A stretch of DNA of 36,295 nt from Pseudomonas gingeri (GCF_013386165.1 NZ_JACAOS010000041.1:350-36644), one strand, 5' to 3'; positions 10,375 through 17,802 are shown, numbered from the stretch's first letter. Notes: generated by a model from the letters alone, not told the origin. Translations and numbers: made by a program.

Positions 10375-11373
10375 CTAGAGTTCCTGGGCGCGATAGGCAC
10401 CGGGGGTCAGGCCGGTCCACTTCTTGAAGGCCCGGTGAAAGGCCGAGGGCTCGGAAAACCCCAGCTGCTCGGCGATCTGTTGCAACGACAGTTCGCTGCG
10501 GCCCAGATGGTAGATGGCGATGTCCCGCCGCAGTTGATCCTTGAGCTCCTGAAAACTCGTGCTTTCCTCGCGCAAGTGCCGCCGCAGGGTCTGCGGGCTG
10601 ATGTGCAGCTGTTGGGCGACGGCTTCCAGGTCCGGCCAACGACTGGCATCGCGACTGAGCAGGCGCCGCAGCTGGCTGCTCAGGCTGTCGCCGTCGTCGG
10701 GCCGGGCCAGCAGGTCGGCGGGGGCGCGAGCGAGGAACTGCTTGAGCGTGCGCTCGTCCTGCTGCAACGGCATGCCCAGGTAGCGGCTGTTGAACAGCAG
10801 GCTGCTGGTGCTGGTGTCGAAGCTCAGGGGGCAGGGAAACAACAGATCGTATTCACTGGCATGCTCGGGCCTCGGGTAGCCGAAGCTGGCCTCGAGCAGG
10901 GGAATGCGCTGGCCGATCAGCCAACTGCCCAGGCGGTGCCAGATCACCAGCAGGCACTCGCTGAGAAAGTGATCCGGGTCCCACAGGTTCGAAGCGTCCA
11001 GGCTCAGCCGCGCGCAGTCGCCTTCGCGGCTGAGTTGCAGGCGCGGCGCGTCGGGAAACAGGCTGTAGAACCGCAGGCTGCGATTCAGGGCCTTTTCCAG
11101 GGTGGAACAGTGAATCAGCGCATGCATCATCATGGCGAAGGTGCCGCGACGGCAGCGGCTCTGGCCGAACCCCAGGTATTCGTCGTCCAGTTCCAGCCAG
11201 AGCCCTTGCAGCAATTGGGTGAACAGCTCCGGCGCCAGGCGTGCTCGCGGTTCGTCGAGCCACTGCGGGGCGATACTCAAGCGTTGCAGCAGCGGCGCAC
11301 AGTCGTGACCCTGCCGACGCGCACCCTCCAGGGCGGCGCGGGCGAAGTGGCTGGCGATACTGCGTTCACGCAT
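10375..11373 (-). CDS. AraC-family transcriptional regulator
   Basis: A regulator of 332 residues. The N-terminal two thirds resemble the arabinose-binding-like effector domain of OruR/ArgR-type proteins (LAPELFTQLLQGLWLELDD, PRPEHASEYDLLFPCPLSFD). The C-terminal 100 residues carry two helix-turn-helix units (LEAVAQQLHISPQTLRRHL and LQQIAEQLGFSEPSAFHRAF, then FKKWTGLTPGAYR). The open frame begins at 11487, but I start at 11373 (MRERSIASHF): the extension would overlap the inverted repeats of the dctA control region and looks non-coding. It converges on phoQ with 15 bp between. Its target is unknown; the dctA upstream region lies directly beside its own promoter. Confidence 0.88.
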   Translation of the reverse strand: MRERSIASHFARAALEGARRQGHDCAPLLQRLSIAPQWLDEPRARLAPELFTQLLQGLWLELDDEYLGFGQSRCRRGTFAMMMHALIHCSTLEKALNRSLRFYSLFPDAPRLQLSREGDCARLSLDASNLWDPDHFLSECLLVIWHRLGSWLIGQRIPLLEASFGYPRPEHASEYDLLFPCPLSFDTSTSSLLFNSRYLGMPLQQDERTLKQFLARAPADLLARPDDGDSLSSQLRRLLSRDASRWPDLEAVAQQLHISPQTLRRHLREESTSFQELKDQLRRDIAIYHLGRSELSLQQIAEQLGFSEPSAFHRAFKKWTGLTPGAYRAQEL

Positions 11374-11430
11374 GGGGCGGTCCGGTCCGTTGAGTGCTCG
11401 ATGGTAGTCATGGAAATGGCGCAGGGACAA

Positions 11431-11444
11431 GGCGGATATCCGCC
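11431..11444. promoter_or_regulatory. Inverted repeat GGCGG-N4-CCGCC, putative DctD site 1
   Basis: A perfect 14-bp palindrome (GGCGGATATCCGCC) centred about 150 bp before the predicted dctA transcription start. A second copy of the same arms lies 41 bp downstream, about four helical turns. Rhizobial DctD sites share a GCGG-N4-CCGC core, from memory. Confidence 0.65.
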
Positions 11445-11471
11445 AAATCCTCGGCTGCTTTGGGGTGGATG

Positions 11472-11485
11472 GGCGGAAAACCGCC
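11472..11485. promoter_or_regulatory. Inverted repeat GGCGG-N4-CCGCC, putative DctD site 2
   Basis: GGCGG-AAAA-CCGCC, with the same arms and spacing as the site 41 bp upstream, centred about 85 bp before the -24 element. Two in-phase sites at this distance are the usual layout of a sigma54 enhancer. Confidence 0.65.
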
Positions 11486-11563
11486 ATCTATGCTGTAGGG
11501 GTAACCGTGCGATAAAACCCGCCAGGGATGATGGCTAAAGGCTTTGCCGTTATTTTTCAAAAG

Positions 11564-11578
11564 TGGCACGGGCTTTGC
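11564..11578 (+). promoter_or_regulatory. Sigma54 (RpoN) promoter of dctA
   Basis: TGGCACG-N4-TTGC matches the -24/-12 sigma54 consensus perfectly, with the GG and GC at the required spacing. Transcription should begin near 11590, giving a leader of about 120 nt. The gene downstream is dctA, which is RpoN- and DctB/DctD-dependent in other Pseudomonas. Confidence 0.9.
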
Positions 11579-11625
11579 GAAGCGTTAAGAGGTCTGCCCC
11601 ACGCAGTTCGATAAAAAACAAAAAT

Positions 11626-11643
11626 CCCTCCGGTGCAGGAGGG
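11626..11643. other. Hairpin in the dctA leader
   Basis: CCCTCC-N6-GGAGGG forms a 6-bp stem inside the predicted dctA leader, just after an A-rich run (11612-11625). Read on the minus strand it resembles a terminator followed by ATTTTTGTTTTTTAT, yet no minus-strand gene ends here. In the leader RNA the GGAGGG arm is paired, about 65 nt before the start codon. Confidence 0.5.
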
Positions 11644-11708
11644 TTCGTGCTTCAGGTCCCATGGCCGCTGATGGATAACGGGCGTGTGATCTCTTGAGGA
11701 ACTTTGCA

Positions 11709-13040
11709 ATGACGACTCGTCAGCCACTGTACAAATCCCTGTATTTCCAGGTGGTCGTAGCTATCGCTATCGGCATCCTGCTCGGCCATTTCTACCCACA
11801 CACTGCGGTGGCCCTCAAGCCACTGGGTGACGGCTTCATCAAGCTGATCAAAATGGTCATCGCCCCGATCATCTTCTGCACCGTTGTCAGCGGCATCGCC
11901 GGCATGCAGAGCATGAAGGCTGTCGGCAAGACCGGCGGCTACGCGCTGATGTACTTCGAAGTGGTTTCCACCATCGCCCTGCTGATCGGCCTGGTCGTGG
12001 TCAACGTCATCCAGCCGGGTAGCGGCATGCACATCGACGTGGCCACCCTGGATGCCTCGAAAGTCGCGGCCTATGTCACCGCGGGTGCTGACCAGAGCGT
12101 CGTTGGCTTCATCCTCAACGTGATCCCGAACACCATCGTCGGCGCCTTCGCCAACGGCGACATCCTGCAAGTGCTGATGTTCTCGGTGATCTTCGGTTTC
12201 GCCCTGCATCGCCTGGGTGCCTACGGCAAGCCGCTGCTGGAGTTCATCGATCGTTTCGCCCACGTCATGTTCAACATCATCAACATGATCATGAAACTGG
12301 CCCCCCTGGGTGCGCTGGGTGCCATGGCCTTCACCATCGGTGCCTACGGCGTGAGCTCCCTGGTGCAACTGGGCCAGCTGATGATCTGCTTCTACATCAC
12401 CTGCGTCCTGTTCGTGGTGGTGGTGCTGGGCGCCATCTGCCGTGCACACGGTTTCAGCGTGTTGAAGCTGGTTCGCTACATCCGTGAAGAGCTGCTGATC
12501 GTACTGGGGACTTCCTCTTCGGAATCGGCCCTGCCACGCATGCTGGTCAAGATGGAACGCCTGGGCGCGAAGAAATCGGTAGTCGGCCTGGTGATCCCGA
12601 CCGGCTACTCCTTCAACCTCGACGGTACCTCGATCTACCTGACCATGGCGGCCGTGTTTATCGCTCAGGCGACTGACACCCACATGGACATCACCCACCA
12701 GATCACCCTGCTGCTGGTGCTGCTGTTGTCCTCCAAGGGCGCTGCGGGCGTGACCGGTAGTGGTTTCATCGTGCTGGCGGCGACCTTGTCGGCTGTGGGT
12801 CACCTGCCGGTGGCTGGTCTGGCACTGATCCTCGGTATCGACCGCTTCATGTCCGAAGCCCGTGCCCTGACCAACCTGGTGGGCAACGCCGTGGCGACCC
12901 TGGTGGTGGCCAAGTGGGTCAAGGAACTGGATGAAGACAAGCTGCACACGGAACTGGCTTCCGGTGGTCGCGGTATTGAAGACGAGCGCGCACAGGATGA
13001 CCTGGGCGTAGCCGAAGGCTCGGCGCCAAGCGTCAAGTAA
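11709..13040 (+). CDS. dctA: C4-dicarboxylate/H+ (Na+) symporter DctA
   Basis: Inner-membrane uptake of succinate, fumarate and malate; DAACS family. The ATG at 11709 (443 aa, MTTRQPLYKSLYFQVV) is chosen because GAGGA lies 8 nt upstream; an ATG at 11694 has no such site. Hydrophobic segments run through the whole protein. Family hallmarks are visible: FIKLIKMVIAPIIFCTVVSGI, the serine-rich re-entrant loop GTSSSESALPRM, and the substrate/cation motif FNLDGTSIY followed by SSKGAAGVTGSGF. Control is by a sigma54 promoter with two upstream palindromes, and a UUCG-loop terminator follows, so it is a single-gene unit. Confidence 0.97.
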   Translation: MTTRQPLYKSLYFQVVVAIAIGILLGHFYPHTAVALKPLGDGFIKLIKMVIAPIIFCTVVSGIAGMQSMKAVGKTGGYALMYFEVVSTIALLIGLVVVNVIQPGSGMHIDVATLDASKVAAYVTAGADQSVVGFILNVIPNTIVGAFANGDILQVLMFSVIFGFALHRLGAYGKPLLEFIDRFAHVMFNIINMIMKLAPLGALGAMAFTIGAYGVSSLVQLGQLMICFYITCVLFVVVVLGAICRAHGFSVLKLVRYIREELLIVLGTSSSESALPRMLVKMERLGAKKSVVGLVIPTGYSFNLDGTSIYLTMAAVFIAQATDTHMDITHQITLLLVLLLSSKGAAGVTGSGFIVLAATLSAVGHLPVAGLALILGIDRFMSEARALTNLVGNAVATLVVAKWVKELDEDKLHTELASGGRGIEDERAQDDLGVAEGSAPSVK

Positions 13041-13059
13041 GCTTCAGCGTTAATAAAAA

Positions 13060-13082
13060 CCCATCTTCGGATGGGTTTTTTT
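13060..13082 (+). terminator. Rho-independent terminator of dctA
   Basis: CCCATC-TTCG-GATGGG followed by seven T, starting 20 bp after the dctA stop. The cUUCGg tetraloop makes the stem very stable. Upstream A residues make it partly usable on the other strand too. Confidence 0.94.
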
Positions 13083-13193
13083 ATGCCAGCGGGAATCTGG
13101 GCGTTTACGTCAGGGACTCTGAACGTTGTGGTACTTGCTGCCGTTGGGCTGGCTGCCTACCCTGGGGCCTGTCGATCTGGAAAGGCAAAACCC

Positions 13194-14375
13194 ATGCACG
13201 GTCCGCTGGCGTCACTCAAGGTCCTGGATTTCTCGACACTGTTGCCGGGGCCGTTTGCCTCGCTGTTGCTGGCCGACCTGGGCGCCGAGGTGCTGCGCAT
13301 CGAGGCGCCTGGCCGTCTGGACCTGCTGCGGGTATTGCCGCCCCACGACCGTGACGTTTCCGCCAGCCATGCCTGGCTCAACCGCAACAAGCGCAGCCTG
13401 GCCCTGGACTTGAAGCAGGCCGCGGCAGTGGTGGTGATCCATGACCTGCTGCGCGAACATGACATCGTCCTCGAGCAGTTCCGTCCCGGGGTGATGGATC
13501 GGCTGGGGCTGGGTTATGAAGCCCTGAAGGCGATCAACCCACGCTTGATCTACGTGTCGATCACCGGCTACGGCCAGACCGGCCCTTATCGCGACCGCGC
13601 CGGGCACGACATCAACTACCTGGCGTTGTCGGGGCTGGCCAGCTACACCGGGCGCCGGGAGGGCGGACCGCTGCCCCTGGCGATGCAGGTGGCGGATGTC
13701 GCGGGCGGTTCGCTGCATGGGGTGATCGGCTTGCTGGCGGCCGTTATCGCCCGGCAGCAGACAGGGTTGGGGCAGCAGGTCGATATCAGCATGACCGATT
13801 GCGCCTTCAGCCTGAATGCCATGGCCGGGGCGGGTTTCCTCGCTTGCGGGGTTGAGCCGGGGCCGGAGCAGCAGATGCTCAATGGCGGCAGCTTCTATGA
13901 CTATTACCGCAGCCGGGAAGGCCGTTGGTTTGCCGTGGGCAGCCTGGAGCCGGGGTTTATGCAGTCGTTGTGCGAAGCGTTGGGACGACCGGAGCTGGCG
14001 GCCCAGGGGCTATCGTCCCGGCCCGAGGAGCAACAGGCGTTGAAGCAGGCGCTGCAAATCGAGTTCGAAAAACATGACTTCGATGAGCTGTACGTTTTGT
14101 TTGCCGGGCTGGATGCCTGCGTTGAGCCGGTACTCAGCCTGGGCGAGGCCGTCGAGCATCCGCAGTTGCAGGCGCGGGAGGTGGTGGTGCAGGTGCCCCG
14201 CGGCGATGGAAGCATGCAGGCGCAGATGGCCTGTCCGCTGAAGTTTTCCCAGGGGCTGCCGGCACCTCGGCATATCGGTGCGCGGCTGGGTGAGCATGCT
14301 GATGAAGTCTTGCGGGAGTTGGGCTACAGCCTTGAGCAGATTGCCGAATTGCGCGCCGCCGGTGTCATTGCTTGA
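13194..14375 (+). CDS. CaiB/BaiF family, alpha-methylacyl-CoA racemase-like
   Basis: A 393-residue cytosolic enzyme of the type III CoA-transferase fold. The start at 13194 (MHGPLASLKVLDFS) has GGAAAGG about 8 nt upstream and begins at the family's usual N-terminus; the open frame extends to 13071 inside the dctA terminator, which I reject. The N-terminal LPGPFASLLLADLGAEV binds CoA. The residues used by alpha-methylacyl-CoA racemases appear to be present: His138 and Asp139 in AGHDINYLALSG, and Asp168 in ADVAGGSLHG. I therefore favour racemisation of 2-methylacyl-CoA thioesters over CoA transfer, but the substrate is unknown. It stands alone between a terminator and REPIN repeats. Confidence 0.85.
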   Translation: MHGPLASLKVLDFSTLLPGPFASLLLADLGAEVLRIEAPGRLDLLRVLPPHDRDVSASHAWLNRNKRSLALDLKQAAAVVVIHDLLREHDIVLEQFRPGVMDRLGLGYEALKAINPRLIYVSITGYGQTGPYRDRAGHDINYLALSGLASYTGRREGGPLPLAMQVADVAGGSLHGVIGLLAAVIARQQTGLGQQVDISMTDCAFSLNAMAGAGFLACGVEPGPEQQMLNGGSFYDYYRSREGRWFAVGSLEPGFMQSLCEALGRPELAAQGLSSRPEEQQALKQALQIEFEKHDFDELYVLFAGLDACVEPVLSLGEAVEHPQLQAREVVVQVPRGDGSMQAQMACPLKFSQGLPAPRHIGARLGEHADEVLRELGYSLEQIAELRAAGVIA

Positions 14376-14385
14376 GCACGGTCCT

Positions 14386-14691
14386 TGTAGGAGCCGGCTT
14401 GCCGGCGATGGCGTCCGCAAGGTCGATGCAAGTCCTGCTGGCCTCATCGCTGGCAAGCCAGCTCCTACAGAAGACGGTTTGTGGCGAACCCCGATTTGTA
14501 GGAGCCGGCTTGCCGGCGATGGCGTCTGAAAGGTCGATGCAAGTCCCGCTGGCCTCATCGCTGGCAAGCCAGCTCCTACAGAAGACGGTTTGTGGCGAAC
14601 CCCGATTTGTAGGAGCCGGCTTGCCGGCGATGGCGTCCGCAAGGTCGACGCAAATCCCGCTGGCCTCATCGCTGGCAAGCCAGCTCCTACA
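14386..14691. repeat. Three tandem REPIN elements
   Basis: Three 84-bp units (14386-14469, 14497-14580, 14608-14691) are separated by two identical 27-bp spacers, giving a 111-bp period. Each unit is a pair of inverted REP sequences: the left arm begins TGTAGGAGCCGGCTTGC, the right arm ends GCAAGCCAGCTCCTACA, with about 40 bp between. Each can fold into a long hairpin. Units 1 and 3 share the GCGTCCGCAAGG centre and unit 2 has GCGTCTGAAAGG, so they have diverged slightly. A lone half (TGGCTCCTACAG, 14727-14738) follows. REPINs are non-autonomous repeats mobilised by RAYT transposases; no RAYT gene is in the window. Open frames here are translations of the repeat. Confidence 0.9.
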
Positions 14692-14777
14692 GGACCGCGT
14701 CTCACCACAAAAGTATCGTGCTGCCCTGGCTCCTACAGGGGCTGTATCGTCCCCCCAGTCATGTATTCGACGCGGGC

Positions 14778-15272
14778 TTATTCGGTACGTGTTTCGCCGC
14801 TGAACACCAACGTATTTCGGCAGCGCCGGCACAGGTAACGCCGTCCCTCGCTCACCAGCCGATGACGCTGGCTGGAAAACGCAAAATCGCTGTCGGCGCA
14901 CGGACAGCGGTAGATATACCGCATCACCCGGCGACGCTGGACCTCATAGGTGTGGCAGCGATTGGGCGGCAGTTCGTACACGCCGCGCATGATCAACTGC
15001 CATTCCTCGCCATGGGGCTGGATGCGCTCGCCGAACAGCTGATGGGCGATCAGGTGCGCGACCTCGTGGGCCACGGTCTGCTTGAGGAAGTCCTCGCTGT
15101 TTTCCCGGTACAGCTGCGGATTGAAGCGCAGCAGGTTTTCATGCAGGTGCGCCACGCCGGCTTTCTGGCCGCGCAGCTTGAGGCTGACCAGCGGACGCTT
15201 GAAAGGTCGTTTGAAAAAGGATTCGGCTTGTTGGAAACAGTCTTCGACGCGGGTCTTGAGTTGCTCGGGCAT
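14778..15272 (-). CDS. sprT: SprT family zinc metalloprotease-like protein
   Basis: A 164-residue cytosolic protein. The metal site HEVAHLIAH (His69, Glu70, His73) is intact and a third ligand is likely in QPHGEEW (His87). A C-terminal zinc ribbon has Cys123/Cys125 (YRCPCAD) and Cys148/Cys151 (CRRC), as in SprT and the SprT domain of eukaryotic Spartan, which digests DNA-protein crosslinks. The bacterial role is not settled. GGAG lies 11 nt before the ATG. It is followed by the REPIN array with no clear terminator, and sits downstream of the YIP1 gene, from which a terminator separates it. Confidence 0.92.
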   Translation of the reverse strand: MPEQLKTRVEDCFQQAESFFKRPFKRPLVSLKLRGQKAGVAHLHENLLRFNPQLYRENSEDFLKQTVAHEVAHLIAHQLFGERIQPHGEEWQLIMRGVYELPPNRCHTYEVQRRRVMRYIYRCPCADSDFAFSSQRHRLVSEGRRYLCRRCRNTLVFSGETRTE

Positions 15273-15352
15273 GCTGTACGGATCTCCAGAAAGGCGAGTA
15301 TGCCGTAAACCCGGGGATTTCCGAATCCGTCAGGCGCCGTATGGTCGTGACA

Positions 15353-15378
15353 CATTAAAAGGCCGCCTTGCGGCGGCC
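15353..15378 (-). terminator. Rho-independent terminator of the YIP1-family gene
   Basis: GGCCGCC-TTGC-GGCGGCC, read on the minus strand into TTTTAATG, 29 bp after the stop of the gene at 15407-16009. Confidence 0.85.
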
Positions 15379-15406
15379 GGTGTTGGCAGTTATGGCTTTG
15401 TTTTAT

Positions 15407-16009
15407 TCAGTTGGTGTACACCGGGCCGACGCCCAAACCCCAGACAATCACGGTAAAGGCCATGATCGCCACCAGCACCACCAGGCCGACGGCCAGGACG
15501 GAGCTGGAGAACAGGAACCCTTCGTCTTGCGGGATGTTCATAAAGGTCGGCAGGCCGACATACAGCAGATAGACGGTGTAGCAGATGGCCGCCGTGCCGA
15601 CGATCATCCCCAGCCACATATGTGGGTAGAGCGCCGCCAGCCCGCCGACGAACAACGGTGTCGCGGTGTAGGTGGCGAAGGCCACGCAACGGGCCAGGCT
15701 CGGATTGGCGTCATAGGTACGCGCCATCCAGTGGATAAACGCGCCCATGACCGCCACCCCGCCGAGCATGGCGATGTAGGACATGAGAGTCATCCAGATG
15801 GCGCTGTCCTGGGTCAGCATCACCGGCGCACGGTTGCCGATGACCCAGCCGATCCGGGTGGTGCCGATAAACGCCGAAATGGCCGGGATGGCAGCCAGGA
15901 TCAAGGTGTGGGTGAGGTACATGTGACCGATGCTTTCCTCGGCATCGCCACGGATTTGTCGCCATTCCTGATCAGGGTGGGTGAACAGTCCTACGACGTG
16001 ATGGATCAT
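15407..16009 (-). CDS. YIP1-family inner-membrane protein
   Basis: A 200-residue protein with about five hydrophobic segments (for example THTLILAAIPAISAFIG, MTLMSYIAMLGGVAVMGAFI, FVGGLAALYPHMWLGMIVG and the C-terminal VLAVGLVVLVAIMAFTVIVW). The N-terminal MIHHVVGLFTHPDQEWRQI, ahead of the helices, is typical of bacterial YIP1-domain proteins. The start at 16009 has AAGGAG 8 nt upstream; the longer ATG at 16036 is rejected. Function is unknown. It is a single-gene unit divergent from ttcA. Confidence 0.87.
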   Translation of the reverse strand: MIHHVVGLFTHPDQEWRQIRGDAEESIGHMYLTHTLILAAIPAISAFIGTTRIGWVIGNRAPVMLTQDSAIWMTLMSYIAMLGGVAVMGAFIHWMARTYDANPSLARCVAFATYTATPLFVGGLAALYPHMWLGMIVGTAAICYTVYLLYVGLPTFMNIPQDEGFLFSSSVLAVGLVVLVAIMAFTVIVWGLGVGPVYTN

Positions 16010-16092
16010 GTCAGTCACTCCTTTTGTTATTGCCATCGCCCCCCGGTGGAGCGCCTGCGGGCCAAGTGGCCGAAGTCAGGTCTGGATTTATA

Positions 16093-16109
16093 TGCGACCT
16101 TATGTCGCA
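16093..16109. promoter_or_regulatory. Inverted repeat TGCGAC-N5-GTCGCA
   Basis: A perfect 17-bp interrupted palindrome in the 296-bp gap between the YIP1 gene and ttcA, 84 bp before the YIP1 start and about 200 bp before ttcA. It looks like an operator for a dimeric regulator, but I do not recognise the binder. Confidence 0.45.
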
Positions 16110-16224
16110 GTATAGGGAGGGCGAGAGGCGCGCTTTAGAGCAAATCGAACTGTCGGGCGCGACTGTAATCGCATTGTCTTATTGGGTGTCGCTGGCCTTG
16201 CCTGAACAGCGGCGGCGCGCCGTC

Positions 16225-16253
16225 TTCGCCCCGCGCCGGTTTATAGGTAAAAT
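16225..16253 (+). promoter_or_regulatory. Probable sigma70 promoter of ttcA
   Basis: TTCGCC, a 17-bp spacer and TAAAAT (16248-16253), 52 bp before the ttcA start. The -10 is good (5 of 6); the -35 is weak. Confidence 0.45.
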
Positions 16254-16305
16254 AATCGGCTTTTCGACACACCTCGCGCGGATTTCAAGGGTTAGGGCAA
16301 GAGCT

Positions 16306-17130
16306 ATGGGCACTCTTTCGGTCAATCAGAACAAACTGCAGAAACGCTTGCGTCGGCAAGCCGGTGAGGCGATCGCCGACTTCAACATGATCGAAGAGGG
16401 TGACAAGGTCATGGTCTGCCTGTCCGGTGGCAAGGACAGCTACACACTGCTTGATGTTCTGATGCACTTGCAGAAAGTCGCGCCGATCAAGTTCGACATC
16501 GTCGCCGTGAACATGGACCAGAAACAGCCCGGTTTCCCCGAGCATGTGCTGCCGGCCTACCTGAAAGAGCTGGGCGTGGAGTATCACATCGTCGAGAAGG
16601 ACACCTACTCGGTGGTCAAGGAGCTGATACCCGAAGGCAAGACCACCTGCTCGCTGTGTTCGCGCCTGCGTCGCGGCACGCTGTACACCTTCGCCGACCA
16701 GATCGGCGCGACCAAGATGGCCCTGGGGCATCACCGCGACGATATCGTCGAAACCTTCTTCCTCAACCTGTTCTACAACGGTTCGCTCAAGGCCATGCCG
16801 CCCAAGCTGCGGGCCGATGACGGGCGCAACGTGGTGATCCGTCCGCTGGCTTATTGCAACGAGAAGGACATCCAGGCCTATTCCGACCTCAAGCAATTCC
16901 CGATCATTCCCTGCAACCTCTGCGGCTCCCAGGAAAACCTGCAACGCCAGGTGGTCAAGGAAATGCTCCAGGAGTGGGAGCGCAAGACCCCCGGGCGTAC
17001 CGAAAGCATCTTCCGTGGTTTGCAAAATGTCGTGCCGTCGCAACTGGCTGATCGCAACCTGTTCGACTTCACCCACCTTAGAATCGATGAAACCGCCGCG
17101 TCGCGCTTCGTCAATGTAGTGAACCTCTGA
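16306..17130 (+). CDS. ttcA: tRNA 2-thiocytidine(32) synthetase TtcA
   Basis: An ATP-dependent enzyme that places sulfur on cytidine 32 of certain tRNAs, using a [4Fe-4S] cluster. I start at 16306 (274 aa, MGTLSVNQNKLQKRL), the usual TtcA N-terminus, not at the frame's first ATG at 16024. The PP-loop SGGKDS is at residues 40-45. Two CxxC pairs bind the cluster: Cys115/Cys118 (TTCSLCSRL) and Cys203/Cys206 (IPCNLCGS). GHHRDDIVETFFLNLFY is also typical. The next gene begins at the base after the stop codon (TGA then ATG), so the two are likely co-translated. Confidence 0.96.
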   Translation: MGTLSVNQNKLQKRLRRQAGEAIADFNMIEEGDKVMVCLSGGKDSYTLLDVLMHLQKVAPIKFDIVAVNMDQKQPGFPEHVLPAYLKELGVEYHIVEKDTYSVVKELIPEGKTTCSLCSRLRRGTLYTFADQIGATKMALGHHRDDIVETFFLNLFYNGSLKAMPPKLRADDGRNVVIRPLAYCNEKDIQAYSDLKQFPIIPCNLCGSQENLQRQVVKEMLQEWERKTPGRTESIFRGLQNVVPSQLADRNLFDFTHLRIDETAASRFVNVVNL

Positions 17131-17802
17131 ATGCGCGATTACAAATGGTTGCATGAGTACTGCCTGAACCGCTTTGGTTCGGCGGCTGCACTGGAAGCCG
17201 AATTGCCGGTGCCAGCCAGTTCGCAGCAATTGCGTGAACTACCGGACGATCGTTATCTGTCGATGATTGCCTTGCGGGTGTTCCGCGCCGGCCTCAAGCA
17301 CAGCCTGGTGGACGCCAAATGGCCGGTGTTCGAGCAGGTGTTTTTCGGTTTCGATCCGGAGAAAGTGGTGCTGATGGGGGCCGAGCATCTGGAGCGGCTG
17401 ATGCAGGATGCGCGGATCATTCGCCACCTGGGCAAGCTCAAGAGCGTGCCGCGCAATGCGCAGATGGTGTTGGACGTGGCGAAGGAGAAGGGCAGTTTCG
17501 GCGCGTTGATCGCCGACTGGCCGGTTACTGAAATCACCGGCTTGTGGAAGTACCTGGCCAAGCACGGCCATCAACTGGGCGGGCTGTCGGCACCGCGTTT
17601 CCTGCGGATGGTGGGCAAGGACACGTTTGTCCCGACCTATGACGTGGTGGCGGCGCTGAATGCGCAGAAGATCGTCGACAAGGTGCCCACCAGCCTGCGG
17701 GACCAGGCGATCGTGCAGGACGCCTTCAACCAGTGGCATGCCGAAAGCGGCCGGCCGATGTGCCAGTTGTCAATGATGTTGGCGTACACCACCAACCATT
17801 GA
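17131..17802 (+). CDS. DNA-3-methyladenine glycosylase I (Tag)-like protein, divergent
   Basis: A 223-residue protein matching the core of E. coli Tag: WPVFEQVFFGFDPEKV, ERLMQDARIIRHLGKL and FGALIADWP align with the Tag region containing FDPVKV and LVQDAGIIRHRGKI. Key Tag residues are missing. The helix where Tag has Glu38 and Trp46 reads IALRVFRAGLKH, with Arg and His at those places. The zinc ligands (Cys4, His17 and the C-terminal His/Cys) have no counterparts. The fold is probably retained, but 3-methyladenine excision by the Tag mechanism is doubtful. It starts immediately after the ttcA stop, so it shares that operon. A REPIN follows. Confidence 0.8.
   Translation: MRDYKWLHEYCLNRFGSAAALEAELPVPASSQQLRELPDDRYLSMIALRVFRAGLKHSLVDAKWPVFEQVFFGFDPEKVVLMGAEHLERLMQDARIIRHLGKLKSVPRNAQMVLDVAKEKGSFGALIADWPVTEITGLWKYLAKHGHQLGGLSAPRFLRMVGKDTFVPTYDVVAALNAQKIVDKVPTSLRDQAIVQDAFNQWHAESGRPMCQLSMMLAYTTNH

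Noticed and set aside
10375..11487. Longer start for the AraC regulator at 11487
   Set aside because: The extra 38 residues overlap the dctA enhancer palindromes and do not look like a family N-terminus.
13071..13193. N-terminal extension of the CaiB-family frame
   Set aside because: It begins inside the dctA terminator; a ribosome site supports the start at 13194.
14386..14691. CRISPR array
   Set aside because: Repeats are 84 bp, internally inverted, and the two spacers are identical; no cas genes are nearby.
14010..14803. Repeated-peptide open frames across the REPIN array on both strands
   Set aside because: The repeated peptides (VGAGLPAM and similar) are direct translations of the 111-bp DNA repeat.
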